Shown: positions 1 to 11,068 of the stretch, one piece after another
Layout: the number at the start of each line of letters is the position of its first letter
Numbering within the stretch: the stretch's first letter is position 1
Source of the DNA: Methanosarcina sp. MTP4
Lineage (GTDB): Archaea; Halobacteriota; Methanosarcinia; Methanosarcinales; Methanosarcinaceae
NCBI RefSeq assembly: GCF_000970045.1
Contig: NZ_CP009505.1
Coordinates: 3,682,808-3,746,807, forward strand
Direction of reading: 5' to 3'
Length of the DNA stretch: 64,000 bases
Program-made: the position numbers and the translations under genes
Notes under the pieces: generated by a model
Databases searched by the model: none
The model's input: only the letters and a program-made list of their open reading frames with translations
Told to the model about the DNA's origin: nothing

Positions 1-3000
1 ACGGACGTGCCATTAATGAGAGGGTTGCTTTTTGACTGCCTGGTTTCAATCCTTGTTTTAGTGGATTTTGCTCACGGACAGTTGCTAATTTGCCTGCTGA
101 AAGGCGGACAACTGCGTTTCAATCCTTGTTTTAGTGGATTTTGCTCACGGACTCCAGATCGAGAACGTTAACCTGTTTTTTCAGGGTGTTTCAATCCTTG
201 TTTTAGTGGATTTTGCTCACGGACAATTCGACCAAATTAATCAGGATTCTGTCTTTGATCGTGTTTCAATCCTTGTTTTAGTGGATTTTGCTCACGGACA
301 TAATCCTTCGATTTTAGTATACGACAGCAGGACATTTGTTTCAATCCTTGTTTTAGTGGATTTTGCTCACGGACATACATATTTTTAGTCCGTCCTCCGT
401 AGTTGTTAATTTGTTTCAATCCTTGTTTTAGTGGATTTTGCTCACGGACTTATGTTCAGCGACCAGGGCAGCCTGTAGCTTACAGTTTCAATCCTTGTTT
501 TAGTGGATTTTGCTCACGGACAAGCCGTTTTGGGGTTGAGCGAATGTAATGCTGTGGGTTTCAATCCTTGTTTTAGTGGATTTTGCTCACGGACCCAGGA
601 CTCCGGAGCACATAGCCAGGACCCCGGCAAGTTTCAATCCTTGTTTTAGTGGATTTTGCTCACGGACAGGATGTCGAAACGTATACCGATTCAACTCTTG
701 ATGTTTCAATCCTTGTTTTAGTGGATTTTGCTCACGGACCAGACGTCCCCGGCAGTTTCCCCGGGATCGCTCAGGCTAGTTTCAATCCTTGTTTTAGTGG
801 ATTTTGCTCACGGACTTGTATCTTCTCTCTACCGGTTCTGTCTCTCTTCGTTTCAATCCTTGTTTTAGTGGATTTTGCTCACGGACGAATCATTCACGGG
901 CATAACAAAAACCGACAGGAGTTTCAATCCTTGTTTTAGTGGATTTTGCTCACGGACTGCAGGCATCCCGTGGGGAAAAGTAGCCGTGATAAAGTTTCAA
1001 TCCTTGTTTTAGTGGATTTTGCTCACGGACGTAACAAGACAAAACTACGGAGTCGCAAACATGGCGTTTCAATCCTTGTTTTAGTGGATTTTGCTCACGG
1101 ACAACGTCGAAAACTGAAATATCAAGACCACAAAAAAAGTTTCAATCCTTGTTTTAGTGGATTTTGCTCACGGACTCTAACTCCGATTATTTTTATGCCT
1201 CTATCATCCCGGTTTCAATCCTTGTTTTAGTGGATTTTGCTCACGGACCAGGATAGCTACGGCTCAACTCCCTGAGAACTATGGGTTTCAATCCTTGTTT
1301 TAGTGGATTTTGCTCACGGACGATTCATAATCAGTGTACTCTTTGAAATTAGCAAGGTTTCAATCCTTGTTTTAGTGGATTTTGCTCACGGACTGAAGCC
1401 GCAATCCTTGAAACCATGACGAAGTACACGAGGTTTCAATCCTTGTTTTAGTGGATTTTGCTCACGGACATAGAAGTCGAAGGCTCAGACGAACTCCGAA
1501 GACAGGGTTTCAATCCTTGTTTTAGTGGATTTTGCTCACGGACGTAAGGGGCTTTTGTGGATTTGCCCGAGCCCATAAGTTTCAATCCTTGTTTTAGTGG
1601 ATTTTGCTCACGGACGATTATGAAGGGCTTCTCAGAAGTCCATGTCCACCAGTTTCAATCCTTGTTTTAGTGGATTTTGCTCACGGACGAATCAAGATAG
1701 TTCCACCCATCCGGATTAATTTCAGTTTCAATCCTTGTTTTAGTGGATTTTGCTCACGGACCCGGTTTGCAAGTCCATACTACGGTCAGGCATTGCGGGT
1801 TTCAATCCTTGTTTTAGTGGATTTTGCTCACGGACAGATCAAGAGGGCTGCCAGGTGTTGAGCGTCGGATGTTTCAATCCTTGTTTTAGTGGATTTTGCT
1901 CACGGACACCTGCTCTCATTGCAGTGATGAACAGCAAAGGACATGGTTTCAATCCTTGTTTTAGTGGATTTTGCTCACGGACCGTTTGGGAGATCGGACG
2001 GATGGCATGGAGGCAGGTGTTTCAATCCTTGTTTTAGTGGATTTTGCTCACGGACACGATACATTACCCATACGTCATTATGAGACATTCATAGTTTCAA
2101 TCCTTGTTTTAGTGGATTTTGCTCACGGACAATGACCGTCACTGAACTGTTCTACGCCTTTGTGACAGGTTTCAATCCTTGTTTTAGTGGATTTTGCTCA
2201 CGGACTGAAAAAGAGATATTGAAAAGTACATACAATAGAGGTTTCAATCCTTGTTTTAGTGGATTTTGCTCACGGACAGGACACCGACGGAATCACAAAC
2301 CCGGTAGTCTATATGTTTCAATCCTTGTTTTAGTGGATTTTGCTCACGGACAACAATGAGTTTAGATACCAATGAAAACATAACAAAGTTTCAATCCTTG
2401 TTTTAGTGGATTTTGCTCACGGACATATCGAAAAATAATGAAATTGAAAACAATCTCATGGTTTCAATCCTTGTTTTAGTGGATTTTGCTCACGGACGGG
2501 CTTCTGCACAGTTTTTAATTAGGGATAATAGATGTTTCAATCCTTGTTTTAGTGGATTTTGCTCACGGACTTCACATACAATTTAGGGTCAGTTTCCCAA
2601 CTAAGAGTTTCAATCCTTGTTTTAGTGGATTTTGCTCACGGACAAACAAATTACAATTGAACCTGAACAAAACGAATGGAGTTTCAATCCTTGTTTTAGT
2701 GGATTTTGCTCACGGACGGGACAGAATACGAAGTACCGCTGGAAGGCGTGGAGAGTTTCAATCCTTGTTTTAGTGGATTTTGCTCACGGACATTTTCCTC
2801 ACCTTATATTTTATTGAGTATAGGGGAGTTTCAATCCTTGTTTTAGTGGATTTTGCTCACGGACAAGAATACGCGGCGACAGATGGAACCCGGCAAAGTG
2901 GTTTCAATCCTTGTTTTAGTGGATTTTGCTCACGGACTTGCTAGTACCGTGCCGACTTTTACATGAGGTGAGGTGTTTCAATCCTTGTTTTAGTGGATTT

Positions 3001-5876
3001 TGCTCACGGACAAAACCGATTGAAAGCAGTCGGTTTTGATGTTAATGTTTCAATCCTTGTTTTAGTGGATTTTGCTCACGGACACGAAAATTTGATGGTT
3101 TTTTGATCAAAGATGGGCATAGTTTCAATCCTTGTTTTAGTGGATTTTGCTCACGGACACTGATGGGGATACGTATTCCTGCACGGTCATAAGTTTCAAT
3201 CCTTGTTTTAGTGGATTTTGCTCACGGACTTCCTGATAATGTGCATGGTACATCGGTGGGGGTGGGTTTCAATCCTTGTTTTAGTGGATTTTGCTCACGG
3301 ACTAAAACCTAAACATTACCAAGTGATAATAAAACCAATGTTTCAATCCTTGTTTTAGTGGATTTTGCTCACGGACTAGAAGTCGAAAGCTCAGACGAAC
3401 TCCGGAGACAGGGTTTCAATCCTTGTTTTAGTGGATTTTGCTCACGGACCGGCTGTAATGATTCCTAATGGGCTTTCTATCAAGAAAGTTTCAATCCTTG
3501 TTTTAGTGGATTTTGCTCACGGACTAGAAAAAACAAAGTTTCTAAGTTCAGTGGACACGGGTTTCAATCCTTGTTTTAGTGGATTTTGCTCACGGACACG
3601 AGCGGCTTATGAGTCCGGAAACAATAAGGAAAATGTTTCAATCCTTGTTTTAGTGGATTTTGCTCACGGACTCGAGAGCCCCTTTATCAACGCTGACAAA
3701 AACAGTATGTTTCAATCCTTGTTTTAGTGGATTTTGCTCACGGACACATCCCCTTTGCAATCCTAATAACCTCTTCCCCCGTGGTTTCAATCCTTGTTTT
3801 AGTGGATTTTGCTCACGGACAAAAACAGGGGGTCAAACTGGACCGGAACGCCCTGAGTTTCAATCCTTGTTTTAGTGGATTTTGCTCACGGACGTATCTC
3901 ATGCCATGGTCTTTATCCTGGAAACCCCCGAAAGTTTCAATCCTTGTTTTAGTGGATTTTGCTCACGGACCGGTTGCGTAGTAATAGGCTAATATGTCCG
4001 AACTGCTGGTTTCAATCCTTGTTTTAGTGGATTTTGCTCACGGACTAATCGGAGGGATTGCAAAAACATCCATTGAATATTGTTTCAATCCTTGTTTTAG
4101 TGGATTTTGCTCACGGACTCAAATTATAAAGTATTAATTTACTTTTTTCTTTTTTGTTTCAATCCTTGTTTTAGTGGATTTTGCTCACGGACTAATTGCC
4201 CGGGGGTCAACTATCCCGAGCACGTCTTGTTTCAATCCTTGTTTTAGTGGATTTTGCTCACGGACTCCATGGAGTCCACGTAATTACCAAGGACATAATG
4301 TTTCAATCCTTGTTTTAGTGGATTTTGCTCACGGACCTGGATAGATTACAGCAGTTCCACAAACAACAGCTATGTTTCAATCCTTGTTTTAGTGGATTTT
4401 GCTCACGGACAACCCCCATTCATACCAGCAGCAAAAAGCGGGTTTGGTTTCAATCCTTGTTTTAGTGGATTTTGCTCACGGACGTGGTGCTTTTTTTTGT
4501 TTTTTTTCGTTTTTGAAAGTTTCAATCCTTGTTTTAGTGGATTTTGCTCACGGACAACATTGTTGCGTTCGGTGAACAGTTGACCAAGACGTTTCAATCC
4601 TTGTTTTAGTGGATTTTGCTCACGGACTTGTTTAGTGGCGGCGGTATTTACGTTATGTTACATCAGTTTCAATCCTTGTTTTAGTGGATTTTGCTCACGG
4701 ACTGGAATCTGCTTTAATTTTATCCGTGGTTGGGTGGTGTTTCAATCCTTGTTTTAGTGGATTTTGCTCACGGACTAATTCTTCTTTGCTGACCATCTTT
4801 CCCACACTCCTGTTTCAATCCTTGTTTTAGTGGATTTTGCTCACGGACTTTTCTTTGGGTTTAGTTACGTCAGACATTATTAATGTTTCAATCCTTGTTT
4901 TAGTGGATTTTGCTCACGGACAGACACGGACGGCCGGACCGCCGAAAGCATCAAGCTCGGTTTCAATCCTTGTTTTAGTGGATTTTGCTCACGGACCGAA
5001 AGCATATCAGGAACAAAAGCCACCGGGACACGTTTCAATCCTTGTTTTAGTGGATTTTGCTCACGGACCCGAGGAACAAATCGACCGACTATATTTCAGT
5101 TTGATCGTTTCAATCCTTGTTTTAGTGGATTTTGCTCACGGACGTGTATTTTTCGAGTAGTTCTATCGTCCTACCAATGAGTTTCAATCCTTGTTTTAGT
5201 GGATTTTGCTCACGGACATACGACACAAAAATGGGCTCAGTTACAGGATCATAGTTTCAATCCTTGTTTTAGTGGATTTTGCTCACGGACGAAAAATGCG
5301 ATACCGATTTCCAAGAAGAAGAAGAAGTTTCAATCCTTGTTTTAGTGGATTTTGCTCACGGACCCGGCAACACCTACACAATCACAACCGGCAGCGCAAG
5401 TTTCAATCCTTGTTTTAGTGGATTTTGCTCACGGACCAGATCATGAAACGTGGGGACCCGATTCAGTATATTTGTTTCAATCCTTGTTTTAGTGGATTTT
5501 GCTCACGGACTGTTATCCGCCAGGCACAGGTAGTCGGAAGCGTAAAGTTTCAATCCTTGTTTTAGTGGATTTTGCTCACGGACAACTCAAAGAAGAGTGA
5601 ATCCCGGCCCTTTAATTTTTGTTTCAATCCTTGTTTTAGTGGATTTTGCTCACGGACCGAATTTGTAAATAATCATCATCCTTTATGAGGTGTGTTTCAA
5701 TCCTTGTTTTAGTGGATTTTGCTCACGGACCCTCGTCGTCAGGATCAAAAAAATCAGGACAATCGGTTTCAATCCTTGTTTTAGTGGATTTTGCTCACGG
5801 ACTGTCATGAGCCAGGTTCCCTATTACTTGGAGTGATTTGTTTCAATCCTTGTTTTAGTGGATTTTGCTCACGGAC
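1..5876 (-). CRISPR. CRISPR array A1, 80 complete repeats, type I-B repeat family
   Basis: I count 80 complete 37-nt repeats plus the last 6 nt of another at bases 1-6, so the array continues beyond the left edge. Spacers are about 34-40 nt. On the plus strand the repeat begins GTTTCAATCC and ends GCTCACGGAC. Its complement ends in ATTGAAAC, the usual crRNA 5' handle, so I infer transcription on the minus strand with the leader on the right next to cas4. The repeats look invariant, as expected for an active array. Two spacers (1470-1506 and 3377-3412) are the same sequence with two mismatches. Confidence 0.98.
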
Positions 5877-6002
5877 ACCGCAAGTTTTTACCTCTTTTTA
5901 GGTAAATAAGGTATATTAAACCTTCTTTTTTGGCATCAAAATTCTTGATGGTAATTTATCAAATCCTTTATATAGGGAAGAAAAGTGGCATGAAAAATAG
6001 CA
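5877..6002 (-). promoter_or_regulatory. Leader and promoter of array A1
   Basis: This AT-rich 126-bp gap separates the leader-proximal repeat from the cas4 stop. Read on the minus strand it holds a TATA-like CTATATAAAG near 5970-5980. A perfect 7-bp inverted repeat (TTTACCT at 5887-5893, AGGTAAA at 5900-5906) lies about 10 bp from the first repeat. Its position at the cas-gene end of the array and the inferred direction of crRNA transcription both support a leader. Leader function is inferred. Confidence 0.7.
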
Positions 6003-6620
6003 TCAAACACAAATATTTCTATAACAGCAATCTATGCATTTTCTTGAGGATCTTGTTGTTTTTGGATACACGCCTTTATTCATTACGTCTAAGATTTCCT
6101 GTATTATTTTCAGGGATTTGTCAAAATCGGAAGGTTTAATGGCAATTTCTTTGACCAGGTTGTTGCTTCGAGTGAAGCAGATGTATCCCCTGTTTACTTC
6201 TATGTTATAGTTTTCCTGGATTAAAAGGGCTTGCAGGATCAACTGGTTTTTATATGTCTTGAATATCTTGTCCTTGTATTCGGCAAATTTGTACTCTAAG
6301 GGAGCTGCAGTTCCGTCTTCCAGAAACAGGACTTCATCAACGATTCCTTTTATGTGGTTTTTACTGGAGGCTATGAATACTTCGCTCTCTTTTCTTTTGC
6401 AGTTCAACCTTTTTCTCGTATGATCCCTGTTAGTGAGTTTTCGGGTTTCATGCACTTCCCTGCCTTTCTGGACCTTGAAGCGTTTTTCTTCGTGTTGTGG
6501 AATATCAAGGCAATACATATAAAAGATGAATCTGGGGCAGAACAGGTATTCTAGCACATCTGAAATCGTGATTAAGGTCCCTTCCAGAGCTTCTTTTTGG
6601 TTTTCTCCTGCAGCCTGCAT
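6003..6620 (-). CDS. cas4: Cas4 exonuclease, type I-B adaptation
   Basis: Cas4 is a RecB-like, iron-sulfur nuclease that helps choose and trim prespacers for Cas1-Cas2. Visible motifs are an N-terminal Cys in YLFCPRFIF, the metal-binding GIVDEV, the catalytic LEYKF (E-x-K), and a C-terminal cluster KCIDCCYRNIC completing the four-cysteine Fe-S site. The open frame reaches 6674, inside cas2. I prefer the ATG at 6620 because a GAGG ribosome site lies just upstream, overlapping the cas2 stop; this gives 205 aa. It is the last gene of the cas operon, next to the leader of array A1. Confidence 0.93.
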   Translation of the reverse strand: MQAAGENQKEALEGTLITISDVLEYLFCPRFIFYMYCLDIPQHEEKRFKVQKGREVHETRKLTNRDHTRKRLNCKRKESEVFIASSKNHIKGIVDEVLFLEDGTAAPLEYKFAEYKDKIFKTYKNQLILQALLIQENYNIEVNRGYICFTRSNNLVKEIAIKPSDFDKSLKIIQEILDVMNKGVYPKTTRSSRKCIDCCYRNICV

Positions 6621-6627
6621 AAGTTCC

Positions 6628-7011
6628 TCAAAAGAATTTTGTAATAACTTCGTCACTGACGAGTTCTTTGTCAAAAGCCTGCCCGATTAGCTGGACTTTC
6701 TTGAATGACTGTTCATCCATCGGGAAAACATATACTGAATCCCTGTCGGTATCAACCAATTCTTCACATTCAACTGCCAGTGAATCTCTTTCATTTGCGT
6801 TCAGGTCTCCCAGAAATACACTTTTCTGGACCCTGTAAAGCCCATAACTCTTGCAGCAGTCACTGACCTTCTGGCGAGGTCTGTTTTCCGTGATGTCGTA
6901 TATTACCCAGACAAGCAGTTTTAATTCCTCCGGATTTGCCTTCTTCTGATTTGCCTTCTTCTTCTGATTTGCTTTCTTATTCACCTTTTTTCTATTTTCT
7001 TGTTTTTTCAC
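6628..7011 (-). CDS. cas2: Cas2 with unusual lysine-rich N-terminal extension, type I-B
   Basis: Cas2 is the dimeric scaffold of the Cas1-Cas2 integrase. The ferredoxin-like core begins at LLVWVIYDIT and contains YRVQKSVFLGDL and VYVFPMDE, as in the family. The open frame starts at a GTG that overlaps the cas1 stop and adds about 30 residues rich in Lys, Asn and Gln with tandem ANQKK units. Family members, including the second Cas2 in this window (41455-41763), start directly at the core. A strong ribosome-site-like GGAGG (6927-6931) sits 8 nt before an in-frame CTG where the conserved core begins. So either the extension is translated from GTG or a non-standard start is used. Confidence 0.9.
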   Translation of the reverse strand: MKKQENRKKVNKKANQKKKANQKKANPEELKLLVWVIYDITENRPRQKVSDCCKSYGLYRVQKSVFLGDLNANERDSLAVECEELVDTDRDSVYVFPMDEQSFKKVQLIGQAFDKELVSDEVITKFF

Positions 7012-7979
7012 TTTTTTATCAGGTTGTTTGCTATCCTGTGGCAGTCAAACTGGATTATGTTCCCAATTTTTATGTTCCTGCCATAGTATGTAATGCTTTT
7101 TTCAAAAGTTTCGTTTACTGCCGTTATGAGTACGGCTTTACCCTCTCTGTTTAGGGTCATGCCTTTAGGAATTTCATCAAAAAAGCTTTCCTTGACCTGT
7201 TTCCTTGAAAATAGATTGAATACTGTCCTGTCCGCATAGACCCGATACATCTCGATCAGGTCGAAAACTAGAGATTTTTTGTTGTAATTATCCGTATGGT
7301 TGAAACCCACATAAGGGTCAAGCCCCGCTATGATGCAGGCCTTTTCAACCTTTGAATAGAGGACCCCATACCCATAGTTCAAAAGGCAGTTGAACCCGTC
7401 CTGAGCAGGGTTCCGGCTCCGCCCGTTAAATTTCCAATCATCAGGCATAAGGAAGTTAAGGGCTTCAAAATAGTGCCTTGAAGCCATCCCTTCAAGTCCC
7501 ATTATGCTATTGCGTTTCCCTTCAAGAGTTCCCTCAAGCTCCTCAAGCTGGGTCTTCAGGTCTTCAATGTCAGAAATGTAAGCTTCGAGTTCTTCCTTTT
7601 GCTCAGGCCGGTTCTTTTTAAGGTCTTTCAATAATTGGACCTGATTTTCGACCTTTTGTATGACCCAGCCTTTTGCCAGTTTGAAACCTTCCGGCTCATC
7701 CGATATCTCAAGCTGCCTTCTCCGGATGTACGTTGTGCTTCCCAGTTTTGAGTGCCAGACTCTGCCATATGGGTCCCCGAACTTGTCCAGAAAAACGATG
7801 TCGATATTGTTTTCTACGGCAAATTTTATGGCGTCTGTGGTGATGGTAGCCGAAGTCGTAATCAGGATGCTCTCCACTTTCTTTTCGGAGACTTCGAAGA
7901 CTTTGTCGTCGTTTTTGACCAGGAAGCAGTTGTTTTTCTTTTTCAGGTAGGAACCACGGGTGTTGATTACGAGTTGTAT
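7008..7979 (-). CDS. cas1: Cas1 integrase, type I-B, apparent AUA start
   Basis: Cas1 is the metal-dependent integrase that inserts new spacers at the leader-repeat junction. The catalytic domain shows GLEGMASRHYF (Glu), GFNHTDNYNKKSLVFDL (His and Asp) and ITAVNETF. It resembles the complete Cas1 at 40451. The first standard start is GTG at 7877, which would remove the conserved N-terminal strand region. The reading frame continues upstream as QLVINTRGSYLKKKNN, and at the expected start position (7977-7979) the codon is ATA, not ATG, preceded by AAGGGGATGG. No in-frame ATG, GTG or TTG lies between there and the upstream stop. The gene follows cas6 by 14 nt. Either an AUA start is used or the gene is mutated; the boundary is inferred from homology. 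Confidence 0.85.
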   Translation of the reverse strand: MQLVINTRGSYLKKKNNCFLVKNDDKVFEVSEKKVESILITTSATITTDAIKFAVENNIDIVFLDKFGDPYGRVWHSKLGSTTYIRRRQLEISDEPEGFKLAKGWVIQKVENQVQLLKDLKKNRPEQKEELEAYISDIEDLKTQLEELEGTLEGKRNSIMGLEGMASRHYFEALNFLMPDDWKFNGRSRNPAQDGFNCLLNYGYGVLYSKVEKACIIAGLDPYVGFNHTDNYNKKSLVFDLIEMYRVYADRTVFNLFSRKQVKESFFDEIPKGMTLNREGKAVLITAVNETFEKSITYYGRNIKIGNIIQFDCHRIANNLIKK

Positions 7980-7993
7980 GCCACCATCCCCTT

Positions 7994-8644
7994 TTATCGC
8001 TTTTTAATCGAACCATATCCTCTGGAAACGGATTTTCCAATCCCTACATAATCAGGGAGATTAAAATTGGATTTGAACCCGCCTTTAAATCCAGCCATTG
8101 TTTTACCTTTGAAATTTACTCTTATTGGTTTGACATCCAGCTTAACTCTAATTTTATCTTCAATCCGGCAATCCAGATATTTAGCCATGGAAAGCAAGTT
8201 TCCTATCAATATTTTAGTTAATAAGTCGTCTTTCTCGATTTCATCCGCCGCATTATACTTATCTATATTTTTTTGATTCAATGCAAACCAGGGAGTTTTG
8301 AAAACATATTCATTAATCTCGTTACCAACACCAAAAAAAATAGATTCGGTATTAATTTCTGCTCTCTCTAGACAAAACCGGGTTCCCTCAATATTTATTT
8401 CCTCCTCACAAATACCAATGTCCAAAATAAGGTTTGCACCTTCACCCAACCCCACAAGAGTAGGTATGCCATCGATGACTTTGTACTGAACTAAAGGATA
8501 CCTGTAAATCGGTCCTTTTTCCCCATGATTATGCATTAGTTCTTCAAAAGAATATTTTTTTGCAAAGAAACCTCTAAGTTTTGAACCATCACGCATATGG
8601 AGACGAACATCGGGATACTGTACGGAGCTGTAATCTATATGCAA
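7994..8644 (-). CDS. cas6: Cas6 pre-crRNA endoribonuclease, type I-B
   Basis: Cas6 cleaves the repeat transcript to make crRNAs with an 8-nt repeat handle. The 216-aa protein shares its plan with the second Cas6 of this window: GFFAKKY near the N-terminus, YPLVQYKVIDGIPTLVGL, TPWFALNQKN, and a C-terminal glycine-rich LPDYVGIGKSVSRGYG. That pattern matches the archaeal Cas6b group rather than classical RAMP Cas6. Translation probably starts at TTG (8642-8644), with GAGGT 9 nt upstream overlapping the cas3 stop; no ATG fits. It lies between cas3 and cas1 in the operon and presumably processes array A1. Confidence 0.88.
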   Translation of the reverse strand: MHIDYSSVQYPDVRLHMRDGSKLRGFFAKKYSFEELMHNHGEKGPIYRYPLVQYKVIDGIPTLVGLGEGANLILDIGICEEEINIEGTRFCLERAEINTESIFFGVGNEINEYVFKTPWFALNQKNIDKYNAADEIEKDDLLTKILIGNLLSMAKYLDCRIEDKIRVKLDVKPIRVNFKGKTMAGFKGGFKSNFNLPDYVGIGKSVSRGYGSIKKR

Positions 8645-8653
8645 AAGAATACC

Positions 8654-11068
8654 TCAAAAAATTTCAATACTCGGGGTGTTTGAAATGATACCCCTATCTT
8701 CGGAATAAAGTTGTCTGGTACCTTGAGTCATTGGAAGATATTCGACGTCAAATCCTTCTATTTCATGAAGGTCATCACGGATTGTTAAATAAGTTTTTTC
8801 GTTAATAGATATTCGATATCGATTCAGTTGACGAAATAGATTTTTAATCTCAAAATTATGTTCCCAGGGGTTCTTAGCTACTTTCCCTTTCTTTTTGATC
8901 TCCCGGAGTTTTTCAATAATTTGGGAACATTCCGGGTCTGCTTCGATAATGATGTCTTTCTTAAAGGCATAGTCTTTTTTTATCAACTCAAAAGAATCCC
9001 TTAACTTTTCAAAATCAAAATTCATTACGTGTTCAAGCATTTCTGCGGAGATATCATGACTAACCTTTTCAATTATTTTGTTTGCATAAGCCTCATTCAG
9101 GAAATAGATGTCTTTTTCCTGGATTTCCTCTTTATCCCCAAGAATATCCAGGGTGATATCGGTCAAAAATGCCGGGTATATATAATTATGAAAATAAGAA
9201 CCTGTTTTTTCATGTTTTAGCCTATATACATGAACTTCCCCTGGTTCCCGGCCAACCCCATTTCTGTTAGCTCTTCCTGCAGTTTGGTTTATCGAACTGA
9301 GAGGGGCAAAGTCTCTGTAAACAACATCAAGGTCAATATCAACACCAGCTTCTATTAGCTGTGTCGAAACAACAACTAATTTTTCAGGACTATTTTTTAT
9401 GAAATTGATCTTTTCAAGTCTTGCTTTTGGATATATTTCGGTTGAAAGATAAAGACAGGTCCTGTCAGTATTTTCCTGAAGAAATTCAAATATTTCCTTT
9501 GAAGACTTGATTGTATTCAGTACGATCAAAATACTTTTTTCATCCTGATCCTCGATGTCTTCAAGTAGTATATTTTTGAAATCATCCAGTGATTCTTCCT
9601 CATGAACATGATTGCAAATCTTTATTCTGTTAAGCTTTTCAAAATAAGTTTTCTTCCCCGGTACAAGCTCATGAGTACCAACTAACAAAGGCATTGTTGC
9701 GGTTACAAAAATGAACCTTGTATTATATTTTTTAGCCAGTAATTCAAAAAATTCCTTTATTACCGGATAATATTTCTCATCCACTGCCTGTATCTCATCG
9801 AGGATAATTATTGAATTCGTAAGACGATGAAAACGGTGTGCTATGGAGTTCTTTCCTAATTTAAAAACAGTGTTGAACAACTGTACAAAGGTAGTCGTTA
9901 TAATTTTGCTTTGCCAATTATCATAACAAAACCTGGCATCATAATTTTTGTATTCTTTTTCATCAGATTCATATTTTATTTCAGAAAGAGAGTGATGTTT
10001 TAAAATTTCTGTATCTTTTGGTTCGTCCATCCCCTGATTAAATTTAATTATGTTTATTAACTCATCATAATTTTGATCAATTATACTCATGTAAGGGAGG
10101 GAATATATAACCTGTGACTCTTTACCATAAAGTTTCTCCAGTTTGTCGGCAAGGTAAAGGGCTGAGTAATATGCAAGAAATGTTTTCCCAGAACCCGTTG
10201 GGACATTGATCGAAAAAAAGTATTCGGAATTCAAATCAACAAGATCAAGCTCCTTTTTTATTTCCTCAAATATCTTGTCTCTCATCTGGAATATTTGGGA
10301 ATCTGCAATTGCCTCATTCTTCGACAAAAGCTTGGAACGTACATGGTCCTTATATTTTTCAACAAACCAGCTTGGTTTTTGGGCCGGTAATTTTGGGGAC
10401 TCGGCTATCAACTGCATTTTGTCTGCAGTGAGTAGAAGGGAATAAAAATAATTGAAATCTAAAGTGTCTTCTATTGAAAACTTGTTTGATTGCCACCTTT
10501 TACGAAAATGCTTTTTAATTTTACGGATATTATTTTCATTGATTGACTCAAAAAACTCATTCAAATCTAAACCATAAAGTTTTTCGAGTTCAATCTGACT
10601 ATATTTCTTAATATCCTGTATCTGCTCCTCAATAACGCTATAATCATCTGTTAGATTAAACTCATCTCGGGCATCTTTTACACTCCCATGATGACGTTTT
10701 ACAATTAAATAACCAAACAGTTTGTATTCTTCAGGAAGCCACCAGTATGCAAAAAGAGCAGATAAAAGAGAATGATTTTTATTCGGTCCGAAGTGTTTAT
10801 CTTTTTCCCGTTTCTCTCCTTTTTCTTTTGCTTCATGATATGCAAGATATTCCTGAAAAAAGGAAGTTGCTTTCCCAAAATCGTGGGCCATGCAGATTTT
10901 TCTTATAATCTCTAGCCTTTCAGTGCTTTTATTCTGGGAGCCATAGATCTCAGTTGCTATGGTAGTAACTCCTTCCAGGTGCTCCTTCAGCAACTGATGA
11001 GGATGTGATTTTAAAGTAAAACCATCATTTGAAGAAGAAAACGGCATTTCCATCAATTCCGTAAACAT
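8654..11068 (-). CDS. cas3: Cas3 nuclease-helicase, type I-B
   Basis: Cas3 is recruited by Cascade to unwind and degrade target DNA. The 804-aa protein has an N-terminal HD nuclease region (HPHQLL, MAHDFGKATSFF, KRHHGSV) and then a superfamily 2 helicase: Walker A VPTGSGKTFLAYY, motif II LDEIQAVDE, motif III VTATMP, and motif VI QTAGRANRNG. HD-then-helicase order and length fit a complete, apparently active enzyme. Its start overlaps the end of cas5 by 44 nt; ATGs at residues 6 and 8 are alternative starts. Confidence 0.96.
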   Translation of the reverse strand: MFTELMEMPFSSSNDGFTLKSHPHQLLKEHLEGVTTIATEIYGSQNKSTERLEIIRKICMAHDFGKATSFFQEYLAYHEAKEKGEKREKDKHFGPNKNHSLLSALFAYWWLPEEYKLFGYLIVKRHHGSVKDARDEFNLTDDYSVIEEQIQDIKKYSQIELEKLYGLDLNEFFESINENNIRKIKKHFRKRWQSNKFSIEDTLDFNYFYSLLLTADKMQLIAESPKLPAQKPSWFVEKYKDHVRSKLLSKNEAIADSQIFQMRDKIFEEIKKELDLVDLNSEYFFSINVPTGSGKTFLAYYSALYLADKLEKLYGKESQVIYSLPYMSIIDQNYDELINIIKFNQGMDEPKDTEILKHHSLSEIKYESDEKEYKNYDARFCYDNWQSKIITTTFVQLFNTVFKLGKNSIAHRFHRLTNSIIILDEIQAVDEKYYPVIKEFFELLAKKYNTRFIFVTATMPLLVGTHELVPGKKTYFEKLNRIKICNHVHEEESLDDFKNILLEDIEDQDEKSILIVLNTIKSSKEIFEFLQENTDRTCLYLSTEIYPKARLEKINFIKNSPEKLVVVSTQLIEAGVDIDLDVVYRDFAPLSSINQTAGRANRNGVGREPGEVHVYRLKHEKTGSYFHNYIYPAFLTDITLDILGDKEEIQEKDIYFLNEAYANKIIEKVSHDISAEMLEHVMNFDFEKLRDSFELIKKDYAFKKDIIIEADPECSQIIEKLREIKKKGKVAKNPWEHNFEIKNLFRQLNRYRISINEKTYLTIRDDLHEIEGFDVEYLPMTQGTRQLYSEDRGIISNTPSIEIF

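Noticed and set aside
134-5418. Many reading frames within array A1 with repeated SILVLVDFAHG or NPCFSGFCSRT
   Set aside because: They are translations of the 37-nt repeats in different frames, not genes. The same holds for frames in arrays B1-B3 and A2.
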